Assembly (NCBI GenBank): GCA_028820455.1
Contig: JAPPJC010000046.1
Coordinates: forward strand, 6,479-41,000
Source of the DNA: Acidimicrobiaceae bacterium
GTDB lineage: Bacteria; Actinomycetota; Acidimicrobiia; Acidimicrobiales; Aldehydirespiratoraceae
Direction: 5' to 3'
DNA: 34,522 bases
Shown piece by piece: positions 1 to 8,365 of this stretch. Numbering within the stretch: position 1 is the first letter of the stretch; each line of letters opens with the position of its first letter. The notes under the pieces are model-generated. The model was given only the letters and a program-made list of their open reading frames with translations. It ran no database searches and was not told the origin of the DNA. Made by a program: the position numbers and the translations under genes.

Positions 1-2971
1 ACTCAGCACCGGGTAAACCAAAACCAAGCTCAGCAGCTATAGGGGTAGACTTGCGCTGAGAACGCATGTTGTCGTCGAAATCAATGAACTTGCGCAAATC
101 GTCCATTAAGCGTTTACGATCACTATGCCAGTAGATTCTCTGCCCGTTGAGACCCGCCTTCTCAAGATAGTCACATCGTTCTTCGGCAATATCCAACAAT
201 CGCTGAATCCATCGCATAGGCCAAGGTTCATGAGGTTTTGGTATGTCATCAGCTTCCAAAGCTTCAAGCATCCAACGTTCCAATATCTCGTGGGTGACAC
301 TACCGAGATCGAGAGGTGAGATTCGGTAGTTGTCGAGCTCGTCCGTAATAGGCTCAACATTGAGAATGTGTCTTACAAAATAAGCATGCGGACATCTCAC
401 CCAAGCTTCGAGCCGAGACGCCGAGATGGGGTTTGACACTGGATTCGGCAGTTCTGCTCCTCGTAAATTGCCATCTGTGTGAAGATTGCCGTCAAAACGC
501 GTGAGTCGTGACGATTTACGAGCGAGTGCCAACTCAAAACCACGTTTTAAGGCCGGACGGCGAACGACAATGTGGTTTTGTAGGATGCTTCGTGGATTGT
601 GCTGTCCGGCTTTGTGCTGTTCATACCAGTGGAAGAGAACGTGAGTATCGTATTCTTGTTCATTGGTGGGGAAGTTCATACGACGCAAACTTGACACAAA
701 CGATGGTATCTCTTCAAACCAGCCACTTGTAGCACTGGCAAGATCATCACCTTTAAGCCGGATACCTTGAGGGTTTGTAGCTTCGGCAATGTCTAAAAGC
801 CACCGGCTTGGAGAATTTTCGGTGGAGCGACGTAAATCTCCACGAGGGTATAAGAGCAGAATACGCTCGGATGAAGCTATGGCCGACAAGAACTCTCGGT
901 GCTGGTCACTATTGCGCGCAGAATTCAAACCCAGCTCAGTTGCAGTGTTTAAGCGTTCCATATCGGGTAGCAATGCATTCACATGATGTCTAGACGGGAA
1001 AACTCCTTCAGCTAGTCCACATACCACTAAAAGATCAAGTTCCAAACCAAAGATCAAACTTGGAGGACCAACCAACACGCCGCTGCCGAACAGTCCACGC
1101 GTATGGTAACTGTTGGCTAATTCAACCTCTAAAGCGTGACGAAATCGCACGGGAGAAGGGTCATCATCAATTCCATCGAGAGTACTCAAGCGGTCGATGG
1201 CTTCGTAAACTTTGTCGGCTAGTTTTTTTTCATGGTCAGGCCATCCGCTGCGCCTTTTCTTATTGTCGCAATACCGTCTGATCAGTTGCTGACACCATTT
1301 TGCAAGTTCGGTCCAAGTACGAGGGAGCGGTTTGGGATGCAGATCATTATAGAGTCTGTTAATCAGGGCAAGCAGTTGCTCGGCAAGTTCAGCCTGCTGA
1401 TTGTAATGCTGAGCCAAGGACAGATATTGCTCTGAAATGCTGTTGTCTATGATTCTTTCCGCTTCTGATCGACGGCCATCGATATAAAGCCGCAAGCGGC
1501 TTTCCCAGTCTGAGAGACCGGTATTCACCCGAGCTGTTCGTGTTATTCGTTCCCATGCTGCGGTTGGAGCCATCCGCCATCGGATGTTCTCTGTGGAAGG
1601 AAACGGCTCGGCTGCTGAAAAACTTTTAGATGGAACATCTTGTGAGTGTGGTGACGAGTTTTTGTGATTGGCATCATTCTCCTGGGTTTTGTCAGTGCAC
1701 GGAATCTCAATATGAGCTTTATCGAGCCAGGCCATGACTCGCTGGCGTGAGAATCTGTTTCCGTGAAGACTCAATAACCCCGTAACTGTCCGCCCTAGCC
1801 AGGATGTGTCGGCTGCGTGAACATCAGCTCCGCAGTGTTTGATCCCGGCAACGTCGAGCGCATCTCCGATTAAACGGGCGTAAGGTTGTGAAGACCCGTA
1901 AACGATGGCACATTTACCTAGTTTTTTACCGGAACGTGCAGCCGAGATGATTTCACGGACTGCATGACGGACCTCATCATCAGGATCGGAAACGCTGACC
2001 GCTTTGAGTGCACGTTCTTTGAGGAGACGTCTGAGATGCTCGATCTCATTGGTCTTGCGACCCTCGCCGGTTCGAGGATCGAAGGTGTGCGGAGTAGGAC
2101 GTCTGGGATGCTCGATCTCATTGGTCTCGTGACTGTAGGTGAATGTGGGTTTGACTGGAAGACCTGCCAGTGAAGACCGCACCGCTGCGTCGGCATCATA
2201 AAATCCTGTGAACCCGGCTATAACCGTTGTAGGTGTGATCGACATCACAGAACGCAGCAGCTTGATTTTGCTGTAAGTTAAATGTTGGGGCAAAAAGAGC
2301 ACCACCACACCTAGCTGTTCGGCCACTTCGGCGTTGGTCTTCAAGGCTATCTCAGCCTGCTCGACTAGTTGCCGGAAATTGCAAAATCGCGGACTGCTGT
2401 GAAGTCTGTCTCCTTGCGCGGAGTTTACTTTCATGTTTTTATTCACATGTGGATATAGGGTTGCGGATACTTCATGATGAATACGCACCACATCGGCTAC
2501 GCGGTCTGATTGTTCGGACAACGCATCCAATTTGTCTGCACTGATCTCTGAAAGCTCTTTATGAGCTGCCACTAGAGCTTTCTCTGTTGCCGGATGTGTT
2601 TCTATTCCCGCGAAATATCCTGGATCGTTCCTTAGGATTGTACGTACTGTGCCTGCGATAACAGTGTTGGACACAAGATTCAAATCTAAAGCAGCTATAC
2701 GGCTACCACCTAGCCTTTTAGCTAAGTCGTCCACTGTTACGAACTCCGCAGCAGCAATTCCGTTGCCAAGATTCTGTTTGGTTCGAAGTAAAGATGCCAG
2801 TGTTCTGGCAGCTGCTAAAGCAACATAATGCGTTGGTGTCACAACTGTTACAGGTGCAAGTGGGTCATCACCCTTAACCTCTCTGACAGCCGTTGCCAAT
2901 CTTTGGTATGCCGCTTCTCCGTAGTGTGTGATGACAAGACTTGATTGGTCGAGTGGTGTTTCTTTGTGCAT
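1..2971 (-). CDS. AddB/RecB-like PD-(D/E)XK nuclease family protein (C-terminus cut off by window edge)
   Basis: The minus-strand frame is open from the ATG at 2971 to the left edge, about 990 codons without a stop. An in-frame TGA lies directly before the ATG, which fixes the start. The N-terminal part (TPTHYVALAAARTLASLL, then a VDDLAKRLGG segment) and the block VVCGLAEGVFPSRH around residue 660 resemble the inactivated helicase body of AddB-type subunits. Near residues 835-855 the frame has SASRLEAWVRCPHAYFV, the Cys-containing entry to RecB-family nuclease domains (in AddB this Cys is a Fe-S ligand). It is followed by DLGSVTHEILERWM, the family's conserved His motif. The D...ExK catalytic core lies beyond the edge. 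The expected role is DNA double-strand-break end processing with a UvrD-type helicase partner, probably encoded to the left. An internal 10-residue repeat is listed separately. The nuclease family is clear; the exact subunit name is not. Confidence 0.85.
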   Translation of the reverse strand, partial: MHKETPLDQSSLVITHYGEAAYQRLATAVREVKGDDPLAPVTVVTPTHYVALAAARTLASLLRTKQNLGNGIAAAEFVTVDDLAKRLGGSRIAALDLNLVSNTVIAGTVRTILRNDPGYFAGIETHPATEKALVAAHKELSEISADKLDALSEQSDRVADVVRIHHEVSATLYPHVNKNMKVNSAQGDRLHSSPRFCNFRQLVEQAEIALKTNAEVAEQLGVVVLFLPQHLTYSKIKLLRSVMSITPTTVIAGFTGFYDADAAVRSSLAGLPVKPTFTYSHETNEIEHPRRPTPHTFDPRTGEGRKTNEIEHLRRLLKERALKAVSVSDPDDEVRHAVREIISAARSGKKLGKCAIVYGSSQPYARLIGDALDVAGIKHCGADVHAADTSWLGRTVTGLLSLHGNRFSRQRVMAWLDKAHIEIPCTDKTQENDANHKNSSPHSQDVPSKSFSAAEPFPSTENIRWRMAPTAAWERITRTARVNTGLSDWESRLRLYIDGRRSEAERIIDNSISEQYLSLAQHYNQQAELAEQLLALINRLYNDLHPKPLPRTWTELAKWCQQLIRRYCDNKKRRSGWPDHEKKLADKVYEAIDRLSTLDGIDDDPSPVRFRHALEVELANSYHTRGLFGSGVLVGPPSLIFGLELDLLVVCGLAEGVFPSRHHVNALLPDMERLNTATELGLNSARNSDQHREFLSAIASSERILLLYPRGDLRRSTENSPSRWLLDIAEATNPQGIRLKGDDLASATSGWFEEIPSFVSSLRRMNFPTNEQEYDTHVLFHWYEQHKAGQHNPRSILQNHIVVRRPALKRGFELALARKSSRLTRFDGNLHTDGNLRGAELPNPVSNPISASRLEAWVRCPHAYFVRHILNVEPITDELDNYRISPLDLGSVTHEILERWMLEALEADDIPKPHEPWPMRWIQRLLDIAEERCDYLEKAGLNGQRIYWHSDRKRLMDDLRKFIDFDDNMRSQRKSTPIAAELGFGLPGAE
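2026..2127. repeat. In-frame 30-bp direct repeat inside the RecB-like gene
   Basis: A 30-bp segment at 2026-2055 recurs at 2098-2127 with one mismatch. The offset is 72 bp, exactly 24 codons. On the minus strand both copies encode TNEIEH followed by a P/L change and RR. The repeat lies in a polar, probably linker-like part of the nuclease protein, so it looks like a tolerated in-frame duplication. Confidence 0.85.
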
Positions 2972-3094
2972 TCATTTTCAGTTTAGCTTCGCATGTGACA
3001 TTCCAATGAAAGGTGGGTATTGGGTTATGTGTTTCGCTAATTTTGTGCCACTGAGCTTGTAACCTTGCAACTAGCTGTGCAATCGAGGAGACCT

Positions 3095-5203
3095 ATGACA
3101 AACAAATCTTATGATGCTCCGACTTCTGATCGTTCTGTTCGCGAGAACGTTGAGCAAACTTCTGAACCACGTAAATCGCATCTCAGTGCGTCTCACCCAC
3201 AAGATCTAGTCGAGCCACAGAGCTTGATCGAAGTTTATGAAAACGAGGCGAGATGTTTTCCACCTCCTGAAGAGTTCATTGTCGAAGCCAACATTCGCGA
3301 TGACTCGCTTTACGAGGAAGCAGAAGCCGATTTCGAAGCCTTCTGGGCTGGACAGGCTAGACAGCTGATCACCTGGGAAGAAGATTTCCACACCACACTC
3401 AATTGGAATCCATCCACCGCTGAAGCCGAGTGGTTTCCAGGCGGCACTCTCAACGTGTCTTACAACTGCTTGGACCGTCACGTAATTGCCGGCAAAGGAG
3501 ACAGAGTAGCGTTTCATTGGGAAGGTGAACCAGGTGATACGCGTACCATCACATATGCGGAGCTCTTTGAGGATGTTCAGCGTTTCGCCAACGTGTTATT
3601 GCGTTTAGGGTTGCACAAAGGCGACCGCATCGCCATCTACATGCCGATGATACCTGAACTTGTGGTGGCCATGCTGGCTTGTGCACGTCTGGGAGTGGCC
3701 CATTCTGTGATATTCGGCGGGTTCTCGCCTGACGCGATCACCGAGCGTTGCACCGATGCGGAAGCTCGGTTGATAGTCACTGCTGATGCCGGCTACCGGA
3801 GAGGTGTCCCGTCTCCTTTGAAACCCAACGTCGATCTAGCACTATCCTGTGGAGCTCCATCGGTGGAACATGTCGTAGTGGTTGATCGTTGTGGAACCAT
3901 GCCGGAAATGACCGAAGGTAGAGACTTGTGGTGGCATGATCTGATGACTGAAGCCGGTCCCGACTGCCCAGCAGACCCCATGGATTCGGAGCAGCTCCTG
4001 TATTTGTTGTACACTTCAGGCACCACAGCCAAACCCAAAGGCATCATGCATACCACCGGTGGCTACTTAACACAGGTTGCATTCACGCATCTCAACGTAT
4101 TCGATCTGCATCCTGATACCGATGTCTACTGGTGCGCAGCTGATATTGGTTGGGTTACGGGGCATAGTTACATCGTTTACGGCCCTTTGGCCAATGGCTG
4201 CACTTCGGTTATGTATGAGGGGACACCGGACACACCCCGGCTACCGGAACGTGAAACCACTGATCGTGCTGATTGGAACAAAGACCGCCTATGGGATATC
4301 ATCGAGAGGTATGGGGTGACGCAGTTTTACACTGCTCCCACTGCTATACGAACGTTTATGAAGTGGGGCGAGTCTTGGCCGGAGAGGGCAAACCTGTCAA
4401 GCTTGCGAGTGCTGGGTACTGTTGGAGAGCCGATCAACCCCGAAGCGTGGATGTGGTATCACCGCCATATCGGAAGGGAGCGTTGCCCTATTGTCGACAC
4501 TTGGTGGCAGACGGAAACAGGTGGACACATGGTTGCCCCATTACCGGGGGTCACCACAACAAAGCCCGGTTCAGCCGGCTTTGCATTGCCAGGTGTGTTT
4601 GCAGAGGTGGTGGACAAGCAAGGTAATCGTGTTACGAGGGGTGGTGGCTATCTCACAATCACCAAACCCTGGCCTTCGATGTTGCGTGGTATTTGGGGAG
4701 ATCAGAAGCGTTATCTTGACACCTACTGGTCGACCTATCCGGGCCGCTATTTCGCAGGTGATGGTGCACGCATAGACGAAGACGGCTATCTTTGGCTGTT
4801 GGGTCGAGTAGATGACGTGATGAACGTGTCGGGGCATCGCATCTCCACAACTGAAGTGGAATCGGCTTTGGTTGATCACCCGGTGGTGGCAGAAGCAGCT
4901 GTGGTGGGTGCCGCAGATGAAATAACCGGACAGGCGATAATCGGCTATGCGATCTTGGTGGGAGATGTTGAAGGTTCTGAAGAACTACGGGAAGAAGTAC
5001 GTCAACATGTTGCGAAGAAACTGGGTCCGGTCGCGAGACCTGAGATGGTCTTTTTCGTGCCGGATTTGCCGAAAACCCGCTCTGGAAAAATCATGCGCAG
5101 GCTCCTGCGGGATATAGCGGATAGACGTGACTTGGGTGATACCACCACATTAGCAGACCCGGGAATAGTAACCGCAATCCAAGAACAAGCCGGTAGTGGT
5201 TAG
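3095..5203 (+). CDS. acs: Acetyl-CoA synthetase (AMP-forming)
   Basis: Activates acetate with ATP and CoA to acetyl-CoA through an acetyl-AMP intermediate in the cytoplasm. The 702-residue product has the ANL-superfamily signatures in order: the P-loop YTSGTTAKPKG, the ADIGWVTGHSY block, the adenine-binding DTWWQTETGG, the hinge GRVDDVMNVSGHR, and near the end PKTRSGKIMRR. In that last motif Lys665 is the catalytic lysine that Pat-type acetyltransferases acetylate in known homologs. Length is slightly above the usual ~650 because of a polar N-terminal tail. A TTG 30 bp upstream (3065) is in frame, but the ATG at 3095 has a GAGGAG ribosome-binding site just before it and is preferred. Transcribed divergently from the nuclease gene. 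Its TAG stop overlaps the stop of the convergent yajQ gene. Confidence 0.96.
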   Translation: MTNKSYDAPTSDRSVRENVEQTSEPRKSHLSASHPQDLVEPQSLIEVYENEARCFPPPEEFIVEANIRDDSLYEEAEADFEAFWAGQARQLITWEEDFHTTLNWNPSTAEAEWFPGGTLNVSYNCLDRHVIAGKGDRVAFHWEGEPGDTRTITYAELFEDVQRFANVLLRLGLHKGDRIAIYMPMIPELVVAMLACARLGVAHSVIFGGFSPDAITERCTDAEARLIVTADAGYRRGVPSPLKPNVDLALSCGAPSVEHVVVVDRCGTMPEMTEGRDLWWHDLMTEAGPDCPADPMDSEQLLYLLYTSGTTAKPKGIMHTTGGYLTQVAFTHLNVFDLHPDTDVYWCAADIGWVTGHSYIVYGPLANGCTSVMYEGTPDTPRLPERETTDRADWNKDRLWDIIERYGVTQFYTAPTAIRTFMKWGESWPERANLSSLRVLGTVGEPINPEAWMWYHRHIGRERCPIVDTWWQTETGGHMVAPLPGVTTTKPGSAGFALPGVFAEVVDKQGNRVTRGGGYLTITKPWPSMLRGIWGDQKRYLDTYWSTYPGRYFAGDGARIDEDGYLWLLGRVDDVMNVSGHRISTTEVESALVDHPVVAEAAVVGAADEITGQAIIGYAILVGDVEGSEELREEVRQHVAKKLGPVARPEMVFFVPDLPKTRSGKIMRRLLRDIADRRDLGDTTTLADPGIVTAIQEQAGSG

Positions 5204-5688
5204 TCGCGGAAGTTCACGTATTGCAAAGGTATGTCGAAGTCAGCTTCCTTTAAAGCCGCAATGACTTCCTGAAGTGAATCCCGCTTTTTGGATTGCACCC
5301 GCAGCTGCTCGCCTTGGGTTGAAGATTGTAGGCCTTTAATCTTGAGCTTGCTGATGAATTTGTTGATCTCTCGTGCTTTATCTGCTGATATGCCTTTGCG
5401 TAGCGTCACAATCTGCCGATATGAAGCATTGGCCGCTTCCTGGATTTTGCCGTAGTCGAGCGTTTTGAGCGACACCTTGCGTCTGACTAGTTTTTCTTCT
5501 AAGACTTGACGAACAGCGGTTAGACGATCTTCAGTGGAAGAGCTGAGTGTCAAGGTGTTGTCAGTGAGAACTACCGACGAATCGGTGTCACGGAAGTCGT
5601 ATCGAGTGGATACTTCACGGCTTGCCTGGTCGACCGCATTGCGGACTTCCTGCAAATCGAACTGGCTGACAATGTCGAATGTGGGCAT
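5200..5688 (-). CDS. yajQ: YajQ family nucleotide-binding protein (UPF0234)
   Basis: The 162-residue product begins MPTFDIVSQFDLQEVRNAVDQ and continues with STRYDFRDTDS, the conserved opening of the YajQ/UPF0234 family. It closes with FDIPLQYVNFRD, the family's usual end. Family members have two ferredoxin-like domains. Some bind nucleic acid or cyclic di-GMP; in Xanthomonas the homolog is a c-di-GMP-responsive transcription co-regulator. The role in this organism is unknown. An AGAGGT about 9 bases upstream of the ATG supports the start. The gene converges on acs with a 4-base overlap of the two stop codons (TAG over TAA), leaving no room for a terminator between them. Confidence 0.93.
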   Translation of the reverse strand: MPTFDIVSQFDLQEVRNAVDQASREVSTRYDFRDTDSSVVLTDNTLTLSSSTEDRLTAVRQVLEEKLVRRKVSLKTLDYGKIQEAANASYRQIVTLRKGISADKAREINKFISKLKIKGLQSSTQGEQLRVQSKKRDSLQEVIAALKEADFDIPLQYVNFRD

Positions 5689-5736
5689 AGCTGATAAACC
5701 TCTATCAATTCAGTGGAAGCAGATTGGAAAGCAGTT

Positions 5737-5742
5737 TATAAT
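5737..5742 (+). promoter_or_regulatory. Probable -10 element of the rplM promoter
   Basis: A perfect TATAAT lies in the yajQ-rplM intergenic region. A weak -35 candidate, TGGAAG at 5714-5719, sits 17 bases upstream. This predicts a leader of about 100 nt before the rplM GTG. The leader contains two copies of GACCGGT. In many bacteria the L13 leader is autoregulated, but no known leader structure was recognised here. Confidence 0.45.
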
Positions 5743-5847
5743 GGATTGTTTGAAGTGACTATAGTACTGACCGGTGTCGATGATGACCGGTTGTGCTATG
5801 TTACGTGTGGTTTTAGTGTTTATGGAATCTCGCAGTCAGGAGTCGTT

Positions 5848-6294
5848 GTGGCCACTTATAGTCCCAAAGCCGATGAAATCAAGCGTGATTGGCATCTCGT
5901 GGATGCCGAAGGTTTGGTGTTAGGTCGACTTGCCACGGAGGTGGCAAGATTACTGCGTGGTAAGCATAAGCCTACTTTTGCTCCCCATGTCGATGTAGGG
6001 GACTATGTGGTGATTGTCAACGCTGACAAGGTTGTAATGACCTCCGGTAAAGCCCGATCCAAACAGGTTTATCGTCATTCGGGTTATCCTGGTGGCTTGC
6101 GCTCTGAGTCTTATGCGTCTAAATTGGATCGTCAACCCGAGCAGGCTCTACGGGACACTATCCGTGGGATGCTCCCTAAAACTCGGTTAGGTCGGTCTCA
6201 GCTTTTGAAATTGAAAATTTACGCTGATGCCAGTCATCCTCATGCCGGTCAAACCCCTGAACAGTATACTATTGAACACGCTAAGGCTCGTTGA
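5848..6294 (+). CDS. rplM: 50S ribosomal protein L13
   Basis: A large-subunit r-protein that binds 23S rRNA early in assembly. The GTG at 5848 gives 148 residues, the normal L13 length. The start reads (M)ATYSPKADEIKRDWHLVDAEG and is followed by LGRLATEVARLLRGK, both diagnostic of L13. An AGGAG at 5838-5842 is 5 bases upstream. The frame is open further upstream to 5713, but that stretch has no family similarity and would run through the likely promoter. The C-terminal half has GMLPKTRLGR and the YADASHPHAGQ block. It is the first gene of the L13-S9 pair. Confidence 0.97.
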   Translation: MATYSPKADEIKRDWHLVDAEGLVLGRLATEVARLLRGKHKPTFAPHVDVGDYVVIVNADKVVMTSGKARSKQVYRHSGYPGGLRSESYASKLDRQPEQALRDTIRGMLPKTRLGRSQLLKLKIYADASHPHAGQTPEQYTIEHAKAR

Positions 6295-6312
6295 TGGTCA
6301 TCGGACACTGGA

Positions 6313-6336
6313 TCAGCCGTCATTTTCATCGGCTGA
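6313..6336. other. Hairpin in the rplM-rpsI spacer
   Basis: TCAGCCG at 6313-6319 and CGGCTGA at 6330-6336 form a perfect 7-bp stem with a 10-base loop, 18 bases after the rplM stop. No U-tract follows, so it is more likely an mRNA processing, stability or attenuation element than a simple terminator. Confidence 0.5.
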
Positions 6337-6440
6337 GTCACGTAGAGTAGCCATACGACAAAAAGAATTCGATATGAGTATTTGCAGTAATCATGATAGT
6401 ATTTTGAAAAGTTCTACTGCTGGGATAGGTGATTTTTGAT

Positions 6441-6833
6441 ATGGGTGAGTTGCTTGCGCAATGCACAGGCCGTCGTAAGCGGGCGATTGCTAGAGTTCGG
6501 TTGAGATCCGGAGATGGTTCTACCACGATCAACGGACGTGAGTTAGAAGACTATTTTCCCTCTCGTACACAGCGTATGTACGTGTTGAAGCCGCTATTGG
6601 CCACTTCCAAGGAGGAGATGTACGACATAGATGCCACGGTTACCGGCGGTGGTACAGGTGGTCAAGCCGGAGCTCTACGTCTTGGGATAGCACGTGGTTT
6701 GGTCGCAATAGACCCGGAATTGCGCGATATCCTCAAGTCTGAAGGATATCTCACTCGAGATCCACGTAAAAAAGAATCCAAAAAATACGGCCTTAAGAAA
6801 GCTCGGAAAGCACCACAATTCAGCAAGCGTTGA
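6441..6833 (+). CDS. rpsI: 30S ribosomal protein S9
   Basis: A small-subunit r-protein whose C-terminal tail reaches the P-site tRNA. The product is 130 residues. It starts MGELLAQCTGRRKRAIARVRL, has the Gly-rich VTGGGTGGQAGALRLGIARGL block, and ends KKARKAPQFSKR, the canonical tail with the terminal Arg that contacts tRNA. The ATG at 6441 is preceded by AGGTGA at 6428-6433. An in-frame upstream start at 6429 would place the ribosome-binding site inside the coding region and is disfavoured. The gene follows rplM after a 146-base spacer, much longer than usual for this operon. Confidence 0.97.
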   Translation: MGELLAQCTGRRKRAIARVRLRSGDGSTTINGRELEDYFPSRTQRMYVLKPLLATSKEEMYDIDATVTGGGTGGQAGALRLGIARGLVAIDPELRDILKSEGYLTRDPRKKESKKYGLKKARKAPQFSKR

Positions 6834-6880
6834 TCCGGATGGTTTGAGGGTTGCCTGAGAACCACCTGTCGTGCTGGGTG

Positions 6881-6921
6881 CTGCTTGATTTGTGCTGGAC
6901 GTTGCTTGATTGGGTCTGGAC
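6881..6921. repeat. Tandem ~21-bp repeat just upstream of glmM
   Basis: The segment at 6881-6900 is repeated at 6902-6921 with a few mismatches (CTGCTTGATT... and TTGCTTGATT..., both ending TCTGGAC or GCTGGAC). It directly abuts the glmM ATG. It is probably a small tandem duplication in the leader. Confidence 0.6.
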
Positions 6922-6922
6922 T

Positions 6923-8281
6923 ATGGGACTGATGTTCGGCACTGATGGAGTGCGCGGCGACACCCGCACAGAGTTTGATACAACTGCTGCGCGAATGCTC
7001 GGCAGGGTTGGTGCGGAAGTGTTGGGGGGTGACAGTTTTGCGGTAGGACGTGATACACGTGAATCAGGCCCTGTTCTGGTTGAAGCGTTTCTGCGTGGCG
7101 TGGTGGATGCTGGTAGCACGCCAATCGATTTAGGTGTTCTTCCCACTCCGGGTGTAGCTCGCTGGTGCACGCACCGGCAAGTCCCCGGGGCTGTTGTATC
7201 GGCCTCTCACAATCCTTGGCATGATAATGGGATCAAATTCTTGGCAGACGATGGCTTCAAACTGGACAACCGAACACAAACCGAAATTGAGCAGCGGCTA
7301 GTTGAGCTGTCCAACCGCCAACAAGAAGGTCTCTTCGATGTGCGTGAAACCTTGTCTGTAGAATTGTTGCAGCATGACGCTGCTGGCCGTCACTACCTCA
7401 GTGCTGTGATGGATAGCTTGAACGGTAGGGATTTGGACGGTTTGCGTGTTGTGGTGGACTGTGCTAATGGAGCTGCATCGGAGTTGGCCGCACAATGCTT
7501 GAATCGGCTTGGCGTTGAAGTGGAAGAAATACACACCCACCCCGATGGTCGTAATATCAACAAGAGATGCGGTTGTTTACACCCTGAGAGCTTACAGGCA
7601 GCTGTAGTTGCCTGTGAAGCTGACGCAGGAGTGGCTTTTGACGGCGATGCTGATCGTGTGTTAGCAGTCGACCATTCGGGGAGTCTGATAGACGGCGATC
7701 AGATTCTGGCTATCTGTGCGCTGGACCATCATCGGCGTGGTTTGTTGGATGGTGGTGGAGTGGTTGTTACCGTGATGGCGAATCTCGGTCTGCGAAGAGC
7801 TATGATCGCCCATGGGATAGCAGTTGCAGAAACCCCTGTTGGTGACCGTCATGTAGTAGACGCCCTCGATGAGTATGGCTTTGTGTTGGGTGGTGAACAG
7901 TCAGGGCATTTGATTTTTCGTAATTTGGCCACCACAGGAGACGGGCTGCTTACAGCCGTACAGCTGTTTGATGTCATGGTGCGTTCACAACAAAGCTTGT
8001 ATGATCTCGCAAAAGCGGCTATGAAACGTCTACCGCAGGTGCTTTTGAATGTCCCCATTCCACAGTCGATCTCGTTGTCGGACGATGTGTACAAAGCTTC
8101 ATTGGACCGGTTGACTGCTGAAACATCTGCCCGGCTAGGCGATTCCGGCCGTGCCTTGATACGCTTATCAGGCACCGAGCCGGTTGTGCGAGTTATGGTG
8201 GAAGCCGATAGTGAACCCGTAGCCCTCACCGAAGCAGAAAAAACTGTAGATAAGATTACGGCGATGTTTCAGTGGCTATGA
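6923..8281 (+). CDS. glmM: Phosphoglucosamine mutase
   Basis: Interconverts glucosamine-6-phosphate and glucosamine-1-phosphate, the second step to UDP-GlcNAc for peptidoglycan. The ATG at 6923 gives 452 residues beginning MGLMFGTDGVRG, matching the family start. The catalytic phosphoserine loop SASHNP places the active Ser at about residue 95. The Mg-binding loop DGDADR is at residues 240-245. The sugar-binding GGEQSG is near residue 330, and the phosphate-binding RLSGTEPVVRVMVE is near the C-terminus (usual form RPSGTEP). Length is normal. An in-frame TTG at 6851 would add a hydrophobic extension made of a tandem repeat and is rejected. It sits directly before glmS, so both amino-sugar enzymes are adjacent. 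Confidence 0.97.
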   Translation: MGLMFGTDGVRGDTRTEFDTTAARMLGRVGAEVLGGDSFAVGRDTRESGPVLVEAFLRGVVDAGSTPIDLGVLPTPGVARWCTHRQVPGAVVSASHNPWHDNGIKFLADDGFKLDNRTQTEIEQRLVELSNRQQEGLFDVRETLSVELLQHDAAGRHYLSAVMDSLNGRDLDGLRVVVDCANGAASELAAQCLNRLGVEVEEIHTHPDGRNINKRCGCLHPESLQAAVVACEADAGVAFDGDADRVLAVDHSGSLIDGDQILAICALDHHRRGLLDGGGVVVTVMANLGLRRAMIAHGIAVAETPVGDRHVVDALDEYGFVLGGEQSGHLIFRNLATTGDGLLTAVQLFDVMVRSQQSLYDLAKAAMKRLPQVLLNVPIPQSISLSDDVYKASLDRLTAETSARLGDSGRALIRLSGTEPVVRVMVEADSEPVALTEAEKTVDKITAMFQWL

Positions 8282-8365
8282 GTGTTTGTGGGTAGAGATG
8301 CTCACACTGTTACATGAGCTCACGCAGGTGCGGTTGCTTTAGTAGGAGTTAGAGGATCATTTTGT

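Noticed and set aside
4273-4775. Two 117-codon frames inside acs
   Set aside because: They are out-of-frame shadows of a fully intact acetyl-CoA synthetase, without recognisable motifs.
5713-5847. N-terminal extension of L13 by 45 residues
   Set aside because: No family similarity, it runs through a perfect TATAAT, and the GTG at 5848 has a good ribosome-binding site and gives the normal length.
6851-6922. Hydrophobic N-terminal extension of GlmM from a TTG
   Set aside because: GlmM is cytoplasmic and the family starts at MGxxFGTDGVRG. The extension is just a translated tandem repeat.
8282-8365. glmS ribozyme or riboswitch upstream of glmS
   Set aside because: The 84-base spacer is too short and lacks the ribozyme core; that element is typical of Firmicutes.
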